Part shown: one piece after another, positions 22,652-32,022 of the stretch | Numbering within the stretch: position 1 is the first letter of the stretch | Layout: the number at the start of each line of letters is the position of its first letter | The notes under the pieces: generated by a model | Databases searched by the model: none | Seen by the model: the letters and a program-made list of their open reading frames with translations, nothing else | What the model was told of the DNA's origin: nothing | Made by a program: the position numbers and the translations under genes | Source: Nocardiopsis coralli | Lineage (GTDB): Bacteria > Actinomycetota > Actinomycetes > Streptosporangiales > Streptosporangiaceae | Assembly: GCF_014892575.1 (NCBI RefSeq) | Contig: NZ_JADBGI010000013.1 | Span: 62,001 to 126,000, forward strand | Reading direction: 5' to 3' | DNA length: 64,000 nucleotides

Positions 22652-22680
22652 CGGGGGCGGCGGGTGCTCCGCCGCCCCCG
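22652..22680. terminator. Bidirectional terminator between ABC-F and ychF
   Basis: A perfect 12-bp stem CGGGGGCGGCGG / CCGCCGCCCCCG with loop GTGCT lies between the two converging genes. Confidence 0.85.
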
Positions 22681-22687
22681 TGCACGG

Positions 22688-23773
22688 TCACACGTTGAAG
22701 CGGAACTCCACGACGTCGCCGTCGGCCATCACGTACTCCTTGCCCTCGATGCGGACCTTGCCGCCCGAGCGCGCGGTCTGCATGTCGCCGGCCGCCACGA
22801 GGTCGTCGAAGGAGACCACCTCGGCCTTGATGAAGCCCCGCTGGAAGTCGGTGTGGATGACCCCGGCGGCCTCCGGCGCGGTGGCGCCCTGCTTGATGGT
22901 CCAGGCGCGGGCCTCCTTGGGCCCCGCCGTCAGGTAGGTCTGCAGGCCCAGGGTGCTGAACCCGACGCGGGCGAGCTGGGCGAGGCCGGACTCGGTCTGG
23001 CCGAGGGACTCCAGCAGCTCCTGCGCCTCGTCCTCGTCGAGTTCGGCGAGCTCGGCCTCGATCTTGGCGTCGAGGAAGATCGCCTCGGCGGGCGCGACGA
23101 GCTCCTGCAGGCGGGCGCGCAGCTTCTCGTCGGCGAGCTCGTCGCTGTCGAGGTTGAACACGTAGATGAACGGCTTGACGGTGAGCAGGTTGAGCTCACG
23201 CAGCCGCTCGAGGTCCACGCCCTCGGCCACGGAGAGCGAGGTGCCCTCGTCCAGGACCTTCTGGGCGTCGCGGGCGGCCTGCAGGGTCTCCTGGGCGACC
23301 TTGTCCTTGGCGTTGCGCTTGGCTTCCTTCTCCAGGCGCGGGACGGCCTTCTCCAGGGTCTGGAGGTCGGCGAGGATCAACTCGGTGTTGATGGTCTCGA
23401 TGTCGCGGGAGGGCTCGATGTCGCCGTCGACGTGGGTGACGTCGGCGTCCTCGAAGGCCCGGATGACCTGGCAGATGGCGTCGCTCTCGCGGATGTTGGC
23501 GAGGAACTTGTTGCCGAGGCCCTCACCGGTGGAGGCGCCGCGCACGATGCCCGCGATGTCGACGAAGTCGACGGTCGCCGGGATGACCTTGGCCGAGCCG
23601 AAGATCTCCGCCAGCGTGCCGAGCCGGGTATCGGGCACACCCACGACCCCGACGTTGGGCTCGATGGTCGCGAACGGATAGTTCGCGGCCAGAGCGTCGT
23701 TCTTGGTCAGTGCGTTGAAGAGGGTGGACTTGCCGACGTTGGGCAGGCCGACGATCCCGATTGTCAGACTCAC
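22688..23773 (-). CDS. ychF: Ribosome-binding ATPase/GTPase YchF
   Basis: The 361-residue OBG-family P-loop NTPase has the diagnostic start [20 protein letters not shown] with the G1 loop, G2/G3 segments [15 protein letters not shown] and [12 protein letters not shown], a central coiled coil and a C-terminal TGS-like domain ending [13 protein letters not shown]. YchF prefers ATP, binds the large ribosomal subunit and influences stress translation. GTG 23773 follows TAGACT by seven bases, so translation is probably leaderless; the longer open frame upstream is not coding-like. Confidence 0.95.
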   Translation of the reverse strand: MSLTIGIVGLPNVGKSTLFNALTKNDALAANYPFATIEPNVGVVGVPDTRLGTLAEIFGSAKVIPATVDFVDIAGIVRGASTGEGLGNKFLANIRESDAICQVIRAFEDADVTHVDGDIEPSRDIETINTELILADLQTLEKAVPRLEKEAKRNAKDKVAQETLQAARDAQKVLDEGTSLSVAEGVDLERLRELNLLTVKPFIYVFNLDSDELADEKLRARLQELVAPAEAIFLDAKIEAELAELDEDEAQELLESLGQTESGLAQLARVGFSTLGLQTYLTAGPKEARAWTIKQGATAPEAAGVIHTDFQRGFIKAEVVSFDDLVAAGDMQTARSGGKVRIEGKEYVMADGDVVEFRFNV

Positions 23774-24067
23774 AGGTCCTGAGTCTATGCGGAGCGCCGG
23801 GGCGGCCGATCCGTCGTGCTGGCCGGGCCCGGCCGATCCCCGAAACCGCATGCGCCCCGACGGCCACACGCAGTAAGTTCGATGCGTGTTGTCGAGGCAC
23901 AGCCGCGAACGGGGGGAGGGACTCGCGGGCCGGTCCGCCGGCCTGTGAGGGGTGCGACACCGTAGGGGGAGGTGGCCCGGCCGCCGTTCCCCGGCCGTCG
24001 AGGGGGGTCACGGTCGACGGTGCGGACCCGGAGCCCTGGCCGCGGCGCCGTTTCTGGGGGGAACACT

Positions 24068-25048
24068 GTGGTCACCGACCAATTGCGTGCGCTCGTGCGC
24101 CGTTATCCGCTCGTGCGTTTCGCCACTCAGCGCCTGCGGACCCGTCTGCCGCGCCGGTTCGGGGGGCTGGACGCGTCCCGTCTGCCCCCGTGGTCGCGCC
24201 GTCTCACTCTGGACCTACCGAGGCCGGAGGGGTGGCCGGAGGCGGGCCCGGACCGTCTGGACCTGGAGCTTCCCGGTGACCTGACGGTGCCGCGCCGGTT
24301 GGCGGGGTTCGGTCTGGCCCAGCACGAGCCGGCGAGCCTGGCCTGTTTCCTCGCGGCGGTCGAGCACGCCGAGCCGGGTGCGGTGCTCGACGTCGGCTCC
24401 GGCGTGGGGGTGTACGCGGCGCTGGCCGCGGCCAGGTCTCGGCGTGCGGTCTTCGCGTTCGAGCCGACCCCGGAGCTGGCTTCGGCGGCACGGACGGTCT
24501 CGGGCTCGGGCGGCCTGGGGTTCACGGTGGTGGGCACCGCGGTCGGCAACTACAACGGGACGGCCCGGTTGCGGCGGTCCTCGCACAACGACATGTGCAA
24601 CGCGACGGTGTCGGGGGCCACGCGCGCCGACCTGACGCACACCCAGGTTCCGGTCGTGTCCCTGTCGCGGTGGGTCGAGGAGGCCGCGGCCCGTCCGCGT
24701 GTGCTCACGGTCGACACCGCGGGTTCGGAACCGGACGTGGTCGCGGGGGCGCTGGAGGTACTGCGCCGCCACCGGCCGTGGGTGCTGGTGAAGGTGCGTC
24801 CCGACCGCGGGTTGGAGGAGCGCCTGATGGCCCTGCTGGAACCCCTCGAGTACTGGTGGTACCCGGTGAACGACGAGGTGCCCCCGTCCCGGCGCGAGCT
24901 GATCTCGGCCCGGGAGTCGCCCTCGTGGGAACGCATGTGGCTGCTGGCCCCGCACGAGCCGCGCCCGGAGTACTGGGGGTCGGTGCTGGCCTGGCGGTCG
25001 GCGCTGGCGGGCTGCCTGCCGGTCCCGGGGCCGGGCTCGCGGAACTGA
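24068..25048 (+). CDS. FkbM-family methyltransferase
   Basis: A 326-residue protein with a SAM-binding core: VLDVGSGVGVYAALAA (motif I), VFAFEPTPELASAARTVS, then the FkbM hallmark VSLSRWVEEAA...VLTVDTAGSEPDVVAGALE. FkbM enzymes O-methylate sugars, polyketides and other small molecules. The N-terminal 75 residues and the tail (PEYWGSVLAWRSALAGC) are less typical and may set substrate choice. No glycosyltransferase or biosynthetic cluster adjoins it. GTG 24068 has a GGGGGG stretch upstream. Confidence 0.8.
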   Translation: MVTDQLRALVRRYPLVRFATQRLRTRLPRRFGGLDASRLPPWSRRLTLDLPRPEGWPEAGPDRLDLELPGDLTVPRRLAGFGLAQHEPASLACFLAAVEHAEPGAVLDVGSGVGVYAALAAARSRRAVFAFEPTPELASAARTVSGSGGLGFTVVGTAVGNYNGTARLRRSSHNDMCNATVSGATRADLTHTQVPVVSLSRWVEEAAARPRVLTVDTAGSEPDVVAGALEVLRRHRPWVLVKVRPDRGLEERLMALLEPLEYWWYPVNDEVPPSRRELISARESPSWERMWLLAPHEPRPEYWGSVLAWRSALAGCLPVPGPGSRN

Positions 25049-25065
25049 GGACGCAGACCTGCCAA

Positions 25066-25278
25066 GGATCTTGCTACCAGAGCCAATATCAGCGCTGAAG
25101 TCGGCTCTGGTAGCAAGATCCCCGCCGGGGGGGCCGTCCGGCAGCGCGGGGCGCCCCGCGCTGCCGGACGGCCCCGCCGGCGGGGATCTTGCTACCAGCC
25201 CCAATATCAGCGCTGAAGTCGGCTCTGGTAGCAAGATCCCCGCCGGCGGGGCCGTCCGGCAGCGCGGGGCGCCCCGCG
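25066..25278. repeat. Compound array of perfect palindromes
   Basis: The 250-base gap between two co-directional genes holds two alternating inverted-repeat types. Type 1: GGATCTTGCTACCAGAGCC with its exact complement 18 bases later (25066-25084/25103-25121). It recurs at 25184-25239, where CCCCGCCGGCGGGGATC extends the stem to about 27 bp. Type 2: a loopless 46-bp perfect palindrome at 25130-25175, centred on GGGGCGCCCC; half of it recurs at 25250-25278. The order is 1-2-1-half 2. No frame here is plausible protein. Confidence 0.9.
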
Positions 25279-25297
25279 GCTGACACCATGGGGCGCC

Positions 25298-26569
25298 ATG
25301 GACGGTCTCGCACTCTTGCTCACGCTCCTCGTCGGTCTGGCCGTCGGCGCGGCCCTGGGGTGGTTGCTGGCGCGCTCGCGCGACGCCGGTTCCCGGGCCG
25401 AGGCGCAGGCCGCCCGTGAACGCGCCGAGTACATGGAGGAGCAGCTCGCCGAACGGTTCCGGTCCCTGTCCGTGCAGGCGTTGGACCAGACCAACCAGCG
25501 GTTCATGGAACTGGCGGAGGGCCGGCTGCGTGCGGTCAACGCGGAGGCCGGCGGTGAGCTGGACGAGCGGCGCCGGGCGGTGGAGCGCATGGTCGAGCCG
25601 CTGACCGAGACCCTGTCGCGGGTCGAGCGCCAGCTGCGGGAGGCGGACGCGGGGCGGGTCTCGGCCCACGCGGAGCTGGCCAAGCAGGTCGAGCTGGTGC
25701 GCGAGGGTTCGGACCGGCTGCGCGACCAGACACGTTCGCTGGTGACGGCGCTGCGCCGGCCGGAGGCACGCGGCCGGTGGGGCGAGGTGCAGTTGCGCCG
25801 GGTCGCGGAGCTGGCCGGGATGGATCCCCACTGCGACTTCGACGAGCAGGCGAGCACGCCGGACGGGTCGCAGCGGCCGGACATGGTGGTGCGTCTGGCC
25901 GGCGGCAAGAACATCGTGGTGGACGCGAAGGTGCCGCTGTCGGCCTACCTCGACGCGGTGGAGTCGGAGCAGGGTTCCGATCGGGACACCGGGTTGCGGG
26001 CGCACGCCAAGCAGCTGCGCACGCACGTGGACCAGCTCGCGGGCAAGTCGTACTGGGCCTCGTTCAGCCCGGCGCCGGAGTTCGTGGTGCTGTTCATCCC
26101 GGGTGAGGCGTTCCTGGCCCCGGCGTTGGGGCAGGACCCGGGGCTGTTGGAGCACGCGATGGCGCGCCGGGTGCACATCGCGACCCCCACGACGCTGATC
26201 TCGTTGCTGCGCACGGCCCAGTACGCGTGGCAGCAGGAGGCGTTGAGCGAGAACGCACGTGAGGTCTTCGACCTGGGCAAGCAGCTGCACCAGCGGTTGT
26301 CGACGCTGGGCGGGCACGTGGACGGCCTGGGCAAGGCGTTGAACCGGACGGTGGCGGCCTACAACCAGACGGTGGGGTCGTTGGAGAGCCGGGTGCTGGT
26401 GACGGCGCGGCGGTTCGAGGAGCTGGGGCTGGTCGACGCGGACCTGGAACGGCCGCCGGGGGTGGAGGAGAGCCCGCGTGCGCTGTCCTCTCCGGAGCTG
26501 GTCGAGGGTGTGCACATCGGTGGCGACGGTATTCAGCACGCCCACAACGGGAACACCGGCCTGACCTGA
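25298..26569 (+). CDS. rmuC: RmuC-family DNA recombination protein
   Basis: A 423-residue protein with an N-terminal membrane segment (LLLTLLVGLAVGAALGWLLA), a coiled-coil of about 100 residues, then the RmuC core (RGRWGEVQLRRVAELAGM, IVVDAKVPLSAYLDA, KSYWASFSPAPEFVVLFIPG). RmuC proteins are thought to restrict recombination at inverted repeats, perhaps as membrane-tethered nucleases of a PD-(D/E)XK-like fold. It sits immediately after an array of perfect palindromes, which may be coincidence. No ribosome site is evident before the ATG. Confidence 0.9.
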   Translation: MDGLALLLTLLVGLAVGAALGWLLARSRDAGSRAEAQAARERAEYMEEQLAERFRSLSVQALDQTNQRFMELAEGRLRAVNAEAGGELDERRRAVERMVEPLTETLSRVERQLREADAGRVSAHAELAKQVELVREGSDRLRDQTRSLVTALRRPEARGRWGEVQLRRVAELAGMDPHCDFDEQASTPDGSQRPDMVVRLAGGKNIVVDAKVPLSAYLDAVESEQGSDRDTGLRAHAKQLRTHVDQLAGKSYWASFSPAPEFVVLFIPGEAFLAPALGQDPGLLEHAMARRVHIATPTTLISLLRTAQYAWQQEALSENAREVFDLGKQLHQRLSTLGGHVDGLGKALNRTVAAYNQTVGSLESRVLVTARRFEELGLVDADLERPPGVEESPRALSSPELVEGVHIGGDGIQHAHNGNTGLT

Positions 26570-26808
26570 TTAGTCCGTTTTCCCCTTATCGACACTTCTC
26601 ACTGCTTATAGACGCTTCTTTCCGGAACTCGTCGGGAACCTTCCGGAACCAGGAGGGACGAAGTCGGTGTCCAAGCCCTGGAAGGCGTGTTCGGCGCGGA
26701 AGGGGCAAGTGGACAAAAGGGCGACACGATCCCCGGAAAAGACACCGAACACTCACGAGAAGTGACACACTAAACACTGTGAGTAACACACTTGGGAGGC
26801 GCACGGCC

Positions 26809-27396
26809 ATGCCCCCGCGCAAGAAAGAAGGCCCGGAGCCCGGCGAGGCTCCGTACTTCGTGCGGACGAAGGCGCAGGAACGGGGCACGGCCGCAGCGCA
26901 GAAGACTCAGCGACGCACCGAACGCCCCGCCCGGGCCGACCGCCCCGCGTCCAAGGCCCGACGCCCCGCGAAGCAGCCGGAGCAGCGCACGGCCGGTACG
27001 CCGAGGCTGACCGGCCGCGGCGGGGTCCTCCTCATCGCCCTGGTCAGCTTCGCGGGCACGATGATCGCGCACGCCGGATCCTGGCCGGCCGTCCCCGGGA
27101 TCGCCTTCACCGCGGCCTGCCTGCTGACCGCCGCGATGGTGCGCCCGCCCGACCTGCTGTCACTGTCGGTGAGCCCGCCCATCGCGTTCTTCGTGTCGGT
27201 CGTGGCCGCCGAGAGCGTGCTCGCGCTCGGCAACGAGGGGTTCGCCCGGGTCCTGGTGCTCGGCCTGGCCTCCCGCCTGGCCGAGGTCGCCCCGTACCTG
27301 TTCCTGGGCACCGCGCTGGTGCTGGTCATCGCGGTCTTCCGCGGCCTGCCCGGCAACCTGCGCGACCTGGGCGACGAGCTCAACGGCCGCCGCTGA
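26809..27396 (+). CDS. DUF6542-type membrane protein
   Basis: A 195-residue protein: a 75-residue basic, Ala/Arg-rich cytoplasmic tail, then four hydrophobic segments (GVLLIALVSFAGTMIAHAG, GIAFTAACLLTAAMV, PIAFFVSVVAAESVLAL, YLFLGTALVLVIAVF) that match the actinobacterial DUF6542 layout. Function is unknown. ATG 26809 has GGGAGG nine bases upstream; a GTG 30 bases earlier is the alternative. A promoter-like TAAACA lies at about 26768. It converges on xseB with a shared hairpin. Confidence 0.7.
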   Translation: MPPRKKEGPEPGEAPYFVRTKAQERGTAAAQKTQRRTERPARADRPASKARRPAKQPEQRTAGTPRLTGRGGVLLIALVSFAGTMIAHAGSWPAVPGIAFTAACLLTAAMVRPPDLLSLSVSPPIAFFVSVVAAESVLALGNEGFARVLVLGLASRLAEVAPYLFLGTALVLVIAVFRGLPGNLRDLGDELNGRR

Positions 27397-27417
27397 CCCG
27401 GGCCGCACGGCCCGGGT
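27396..27417. terminator. Bidirectional terminator between DUF6542 gene and xseB
   Basis: ACCCGGGCC-GCAC-GGCCCGGGT, a 9-bp stem, fills the short gap and begins inside the upstream stop codon. Confidence 0.75.
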
Positions 27418-27723
27418 TCAGAACGGCGTCGGGCTTCCGTTGCCCTCACCCTCGGAACCGTCCCGGCCCTCCTCGCGCTCGTCCATCGCGGCGGCCAGCT
27501 TGGCGCGGGCGCCCTCCAGCCACTGCTCGCACACGCGCGCGAGCTCCTCACCCCGCTCCCAGAGCGCCAGCGAGTCCTTCAGGCTCAGCCCTCCGGACTC
27601 CAACTGGCGCACCACGTTGTTGAGCTCCTCGCGGCTCTCCTCGTAGCTCATCTCCGGTTCGTCGGCGGTGCCGTTACCGGCCCCGTTCCCTGCGGTGTTC
27701 CCGGCGTCGGCGTCCTGGCTCAC
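27418..27723 (-). CDS. xseB: Exodeoxyribonuclease VII small subunit
   Basis: A 101-residue protein with the XseB core [40 protein letters not shown] and a trailing helix. The N-terminal 23 residues and the acidic tail are extra and disordered. It binds several-fold to XseA and regulates its single-strand exonuclease activity. GTG start overlaps the xseA stop by four bases. Confidence 0.95.
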   Translation of the reverse strand: MSQDADAGNTAGNGAGNGTADEPEMSYEESREELNNVVRQLESGGLSLKDSLALWERGEELARVCEQWLEGARAKLAAAMDEREEGRDGSEGEGNGSPTPF

Positions 27724-29021
27724 GGGTTCTCCCCCTCGGTGGTTTCGGCGGGCACGGGGTCGTCGCCCCCGGTGGTGTCGGTGTCGGCCGGTGCGGAGGA
27801 GGTCTCCCCGACGGCCTCGATCTCGGTGACGGTCGCGCGCAGGCTGTCCTCGGTCAGGCGCACCCGGAGTTCCTCGCCCTCGCTCAGGTCGGACGCGGAG
27901 CGCACCACGGCACCGTCCTCGCGCTGCACGATCGCGTACCCGCGGGCCAGGGTCGTGGCGGGCGAGAGCGCGTGCAGGCGGGCGCGCGTGTGGCCGAGGC
28001 CCTCGCCGGCGCGGTCCAGGGAGATGGTGAGGCTGCGGCGGGCACGGTCGCGCAGTTCCACGACCTGTTCGGTGAGCCGGTCGACCTCACGGACCGGATC
28101 GGCCAGCGCCGGGCGCGAACGCACGCTGCGCAGCCAGGAGAACTCGCGCTCCAGCCCGCCCCGGACCACACGCCGGCCCCGGTCGCGGAGCTGGCGCACG
28201 ATCTCCAACTGTTCGCCCACGTCGGGGATCGTGCGTTTGGCGGCGTCGGTGGGGGTGGAAGCACGCACGTCGGCGACGTGGTCGAGCAGGGGTGCGTCCT
28301 GTTCGTGGCCGATGGCGCTGACGACGGGGGTGGTGGAGGCGGCCACGGCGCGCACGAGCGCCTCGTCGGAGAAGGGCAGGAGGTCCTCCAGGGAGCCGCC
28401 GCCGCGGGCGATGACGATGACGTCGACCTCGGGGTGGGCGTCGAGCTCCTGGAGGGACTCCATCACCTCGCGGACGGCGCGTTCGCCCTGGACGGCGGCG
28501 GGGCGCACCTCGAAGCGCACGGCGGGCCAGCGGCGTCGGCCGTTCTCCAACACGTCGCGTTCGGCGGCGGAGTCGCGCCCGCACACGAGCCCGACGGTGT
28601 TGGGCAGGAACGGGAGCGGGCGCTTGCGGGCGGCGTCGAAGACCCCCTCGGCGGTGAGGGTGCGGCGGAGCTGTTCCAGGCGGGCGAGGAGCTCTCCCAG
28701 GCCGACGTGGCGGATCTCCAGGGCACGCAGGGAGAAGCGGCCGCGGGGCTCGTAGAAGTCGGGTTTGGCGTGCACGACCACGCGCGCGCCCGGTTCGGGG
28801 GGCGGGCTCTGCGCGTCGAGCACGGAGGTGGCGCAGACGACGTTGGCGGAGACGTTGGCGACCGGGTCGCGGAGGGTGATGTAGGCCATGCGGCCGCGCC
28901 GGTTCAGCTCGGCGATCTGGCCCTCGACCCAGATCCGGCCCAGGCGGCCGATCCACTGGCCGACGGCGTTCAGGACGACGCGGACCGGCTGCGGCGCCTC
29001 GGCGGAGCTCTCCATTCCCAT
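27720..29021 (-). CDS. xseA: Exodeoxyribonuclease VII large subunit
   Basis: The 433-residue catalytic subunit has an N-terminal OB-fold ([20 protein letters not shown]), the catalytic core ([59 protein letters not shown]), a coiled-coil and the C-terminal [13 protein letters not shown] segment. It degrades single-stranded DNA in mismatch and damage repair. The ATG at 29021 follows TAGGGT by seven bases: leaderless. The longer upstream frame crosses non-coding DNA. It sits just outside the left end of the integrated element. Confidence 0.96.
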   Translation of the reverse strand: MGMESSAEAPQPVRVVLNAVGQWIGRLGRIWVEGQIAELNRRGRMAYITLRDPVANVSANVVCATSVLDAQSPPPEPGARVVVHAKPDFYEPRGRFSLRALEIRHVGLGELLARLEQLRRTLTAEGVFDAARKRPLPFLPNTVGLVCGRDSAAERDVLENGRRRWPAVRFEVRPAAVQGERAVREVMESLQELDAHPEVDVIVIARGGGSLEDLLPFSDEALVRAVAASTTPVVSAIGHEQDAPLLDHVADVRASTPTDAAKRTIPDVGEQLEIVRQLRDRGRRVVRGGLEREFSWLRSVRSRPALADPVREVDRLTEQVVELRDRARRSLTISLDRAGEGLGHTRARLHALSPATTLARGYAIVQREDGAVVRSASDLSEGEELRVRLTEDSLRATVTEIEAVGETSSAPADTDTTGGDDPVPAETTEGENP

Positions 29022-29249
29022 GTCAGGGACCCTAGGCGAAACCGGTGACAGTTCCGACCGCGGCGAGCAGGCGGGCGCGCATGCGGGACACGGGCACCCC
29101 CGGACACGCCACGGGCCCGACCGTGCGCTCGGGTTCTGGCGCTGGTCGGGCCCGGTGGTGCGGCGTGGTGCGGCGGGACCCTGCGGGGTGCTGCGGGTCC
29201 CCGCGCGCTCCGGCGGTGTGCCGGTGTCAGCTCGGGGCTCGGGGCTCAG

Positions 29250-29289
29250 TCCTCGGCCTGGAGCTTGGCGATGCGGTTGTCGTACATCT
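29250..29289. other. Left attachment site (40-bp core)
   Basis: Starts TCCTCGGCCTGGAGCTTGGC and ends GTCGTACATCT, identical to 39405-39444. Read on the minus strand it encodes the old C-terminus of the target gene (IAKLQAED then TGA at 29246-29248), which is now separated from the gene body. Confidence 0.92.
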
Positions 29290-29482
29290 GACACCGACAC
29301 TCTGCCGACCTGCGAGGCCATACCAAGACCGCTTATGAGCTGGGATTTTTCCCTTCACCGCCATTCGACGCTACGCAGCATTTTTCGCCCGCGTGTGCGC
29401 CGGATGTGCGCCCACAAGACGGCCCCGTACCGGTGACTCCACCACCAGCCGGGGCCTTGAACGGACGCAGGAGGTCCGAACC

Positions 29483-29632
29483 ATGCATCACATTACAGAC
29501 CCGGCCCCGCCCGTCCTCGTGATCGAGGCAGTCCTCCCGGCGACCGTGGCACGACTCGAACGCCCCGCCACCGACCAGCGGCCGTACACGATCGTCGTCG
29601 TGCCCGTGGCCGTTCAGGGGGTGGAGCTGTGA
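29483..29632 (+). CDS. Small element protein, unknown function
   Basis: A 49-residue acidic/hydrophobic protein (MHHITDPAPPVLVIEAVLPA) with a strong ribosome site, GCAGGAGGTCC. It overlaps the next gene by four bases (GTGA), forming a coupled three-gene operon that ends with the SpdB-like gene. Such small frames are common upstream of spd genes in actinomycete elements. No family recognised. Confidence 0.6.
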   Translation: MHHITDPAPPVLVIEAVLPATVARLERPATDQRPYTIVVVPVAVQGVEL

Positions 29633-29826
29633 GCGTCCCCTCCCACGGTCTGGCCGCTGACATCCTCGCCGTCCTCGACCAGCACGGCCACCACTGCCCC
29701 GACGACCAAGCCCGGGGCGCGGCAATCATCCTCCTCGGTGACGTCCTCGACGCCTACCAAGGCCGCATCAACAGTGCCCGGATGGTCCGGGAGGAGCACC
29801 AGCACGGCGCGGAGGGTGCCGAATGA
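29629..29826 (+). CDS. Small element protein, unknown function
   Basis: A 65-residue helical, acidic protein (LAADILAVLDQHGHHCPDDQ, then LLGDVLDAYQGRINSARMV). It is translationally coupled on both sides: GTGA with the gene before and ATGA with the gene after. No domain recognised. Confidence 0.6.
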   Translation: MSVPSHGLAADILAVLDQHGHHCPDDQARGAAIILLGDVLDAYQGRINSARMVREEHQHGAEGAE

Positions 29827-30569
29827 AGCGCGGAAGTGTGGTCGCCTGGTTGGCGTTCGCCACCGGCGCCGTCGTGTCCATCGGCGCGAACGTGCTCCAC
29901 GCCCTCGACGGCGACGGGCCGACCGACTTCGGTCGCCTGGTTGCCGCCGGATGGGCGCCTGTCGCGCTGCTTCTGGTCGCCGAACTGGTGGCCCGTGCAC
30001 GGCAGTCCGGCCCCTGGTGGATCATCACGCTTCGGTGGTCCGGCACCGCCGTGGTGGCCGCTGTGGCCGCGATCGTGTCCTACGGGCACATGCGGGACCT
30101 GTTGTTGTCCTACGGAGAAACCGCGTTGGTCGCCCACCTGTTGCCGCTGTCGGTGGACGGTCTGCTGTTGGTCGCGTCGTTGGCGCTCGCGTCCCCGGAC
30201 GGCATAGACCAGCAGCACGCGCACGGCGAGAGCGAGAAGATGCAGGTCAACAGCAACGTGATTACTAGTGACGTTGCCCGTGGAGGGCGCGACCCGTGGC
30301 TGGTCAACGAGTCGGCGCCTGCCGCGCGCGATGATGATGAGAAACAGCAGGTCAGCCCTACCGTCGTTAATGCCGACGGTTCCGCCCGTGGTGCCGACCC
30401 CGTGACCGTCACAACCGCGCACGGCGGCGACACCAGAGAGCAGGCACGGCATGCCTACCGTGCCGCCCTCAACAAGGGAGTGCCGCCGACCGGCAAGGAG
30501 CTTGCCGCCCGGTTCGGACGGTCCGAGTCGTGGGGGCGAACCCGGATCCGGGAGTGCCGCGCCGCCTGA
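29823..30569 (+). CDS. SpdB-like DUF2637 membrane protein with C-terminal helix-turn-helix
   Basis: A 248-residue protein with four membrane helices (VVAWLAFATGAVVSIGANVL; VAAGWAPVALLLVAELVA; WSGTAVVAAVAAIVSY, then HMRDLLLSYGETALVAHLLP; LSVDGLLLVASLALA), a polar linker, and a C-terminal DNA-binding-like segment GVPPTGKELAARFGRSESWG. This is the DUF2637/SpdB architecture of actinomycete integrative elements and plasmids, where Spd proteins help spread the element through recipient mycelium. It suggests a conjugative past or helper-assisted transfer. It is the last gene of a coupled trio. Confidence 0.8.
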   Translation: MKRGSVVAWLAFATGAVVSIGANVLHALDGDGPTDFGRLVAAGWAPVALLLVAELVARARQSGPWWIITLRWSGTAVVAAVAAIVSYGHMRDLLLSYGETALVAHLLPLSVDGLLLVASLALASPDGIDQQHAHGESEKMQVNSNVITSDVARGGRDPWLVNESAPAARDDDEKQQVSPTVVNADGSARGADPVTVTTAHGGDTREQARHAYRAALNKGVPPTGKELAARFGRSESWGRTRIRECRAA

Positions 30570-30631
30570 CCACACCAGGGGTCGGCCCCGTGCCGGCCCC
30601 TGGTTCCTGATGCGCCCCTGCGAAGACGACG

Positions 30632-30677
30632 GGCCCTGCCTACTCTGGGAGTTGCGAGCAACCAGGAAGGCAGGGCC
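30632..30677 (+). promoter_or_regulatory. Hairpin covering the ribosome site of the XRE/TPR gene
   Basis: GGCCCTGCC (30632-30640) pairs exactly with GGCAGGGCC (30669-30677). Inside it is a second inverted repeat, GTTGC-GA-GCAAC (30651-30662). The ribosome site AGGAAGG touches the right arm. It could be an operator, a translational control, or both. Confidence 0.45.
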
Positions 30678-30680
30678 GAC

Positions 30681-31895
30681 ATGGCTGAGGATATCTCCAT
30701 CGGGGACACCCTCCGAGACCTACGCGCCGAACGGGACCTCACACAGGAAGGGTTGGCAGAGGCCGCACGGCTGCACGTCAACACCGTCCGCAAGATCGAA
30801 CAGGGCGGCACTGGGTCGATGGAGACCTACCACCGACTTGCCCGGGTACTCGGAACAACCACGGGGCGCCTGGTCGCTGGACAGCCCGCACGTCGACAGA
30901 ACCACGGCGACGACAACAAGGTGTCCTTGCTGGACATGCGCCGCGCCATCACACCCCCCGTGGGGCTCGACGGTCACGCCGCCCTACCCGACGAAGAACC
31001 CGACCTCGCCGACCTACGGGGCGCCGCCGAATCGTTCGCCCGCTCCTACCACTCGGACCGGTACCGGGACATGGCCACCCTCGTTCCCCGCCTGGTCACC
31101 TCTGCGCACGCCGCCGTCAACCACTACGCCCACACCCCCCAGCAAGCCGACGCCCACCGGGTGCGGTCCGAGATCCTCCAACTCGCCGGGCGCTACCTCA
31201 CCCAGGTTCGCGCCTACGACCTCGCACAGACCGCGCTCACCGACGCCGTGCGCGACGCCGCCACCGGCGAGGACCGGCTGAATGCTGCCGCCTCGATCAT
31301 CGGGCAGGCGTGGGTGCTCCTGCGGCAAGGGCGCCTCGACGAAGCCCAAGAGCTTGCCGCCGGCACCGCCGACCAAGTCGAACCGCGCATGAGCCGCGCG
31401 TCCGGCGAGGAGCTTGCCGCGTGGGGTTGGTTGCTACTTCGGGCCTCTGCCGCTGCGGCACGCAACAACCGGCCCGACGAAGCACGCGAGGCCATCACCC
31501 TCGCCCGTACCGCCGGCGTCGCACTGGGCGGCGAGGTCACCCACCGGTTGCGCGGGTGGGTCTCGTTCGGCCCCACCACCGTCGAGCTCAAAGCGATCGA
31601 GAACGAAGCGATCGCTGACCGCCCCGACCGTGTGCTGTCCATGTCCAAGCCGCTCACGCAAGGCTCCTCGACCTCCGACAACTGGAACCGCCACATGTTG
31701 GACGTGGCCAAGGCACACGCGCGCATGCGACACGACCAGGAAGCCACACACGTCCTGTCCGGGCTGGTGCGCGCTTCGCCCCAGTGGCTCTCACACCAAC
31801 GGCTCGCCGCCGACACGTTCGCCGAGGTTCGAGCCCGACGCAAGCGCGCGTTGACCTCCGAACAGCGCAAGCTCGCCGCCCTGTTCGCCGAGTAG
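30681..31895 (+). CDS. XRE-family regulator with TPR-like C-terminal domain
   Basis: A 404-residue protein. Residues 5-65 form an XRE helix-turn-helix (TLRDLRAERDLTQEGLAEAA, LHVNTVRKIEQG). The remaining 330 residues are repeated helices of the tetratricopeptide-like kind found in streptomycete regulators that sense peptides or small ligands. It may govern transfer or copy control of the element. It is monocistronic, with a hairpin over its ribosome site and a terminator after it. Confidence 0.8.
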   Translation: MAEDISIGDTLRDLRAERDLTQEGLAEAARLHVNTVRKIEQGGTGSMETYHRLARVLGTTTGRLVAGQPARRQNHGDDNKVSLLDMRRAITPPVGLDGHAALPDEEPDLADLRGAAESFARSYHSDRYRDMATLVPRLVTSAHAAVNHYAHTPQQADAHRVRSEILQLAGRYLTQVRAYDLAQTALTDAVRDAATGEDRLNAAASIIGQAWVLLRQGRLDEAQELAAGTADQVEPRMSRASGEELAAWGWLLLRASAAAARNNRPDEAREAITLARTAGVALGGEVTHRLRGWVSFGPTTVELKAIENEAIADRPDRVLSMSKPLTQGSSTSDNWNRHMLDVAKAHARMRHDQEATHVLSGLVRASPQWLSHQRLAADTFAEVRARRKRALTSEQRKLAALFAE

Positions 31896-31909
31896 AGCAG
31901 GGCAAGTAC

Positions 31910-31961
31910 CACGGGGCGTGGTAGTCGCCGGGCACCCCGGTTGGAACTACCACGTCCCGTG
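31910..31961. terminator. Terminator after the XRE/TPR gene
   Basis: CACGGGGCGTGGTAGT pairs with ACTACCACGTCCCGTG (one G-T wobble) around a 20-base GC loop, 15 bases after the stop codon. Confidence 0.75.
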
Positions 31962-32022
31962 TCTGTCACTGCCGCCACACCTTCCGTAGCTTCGTGCTCA
32001 CTCCAACAACCGAGGTGAGCAG

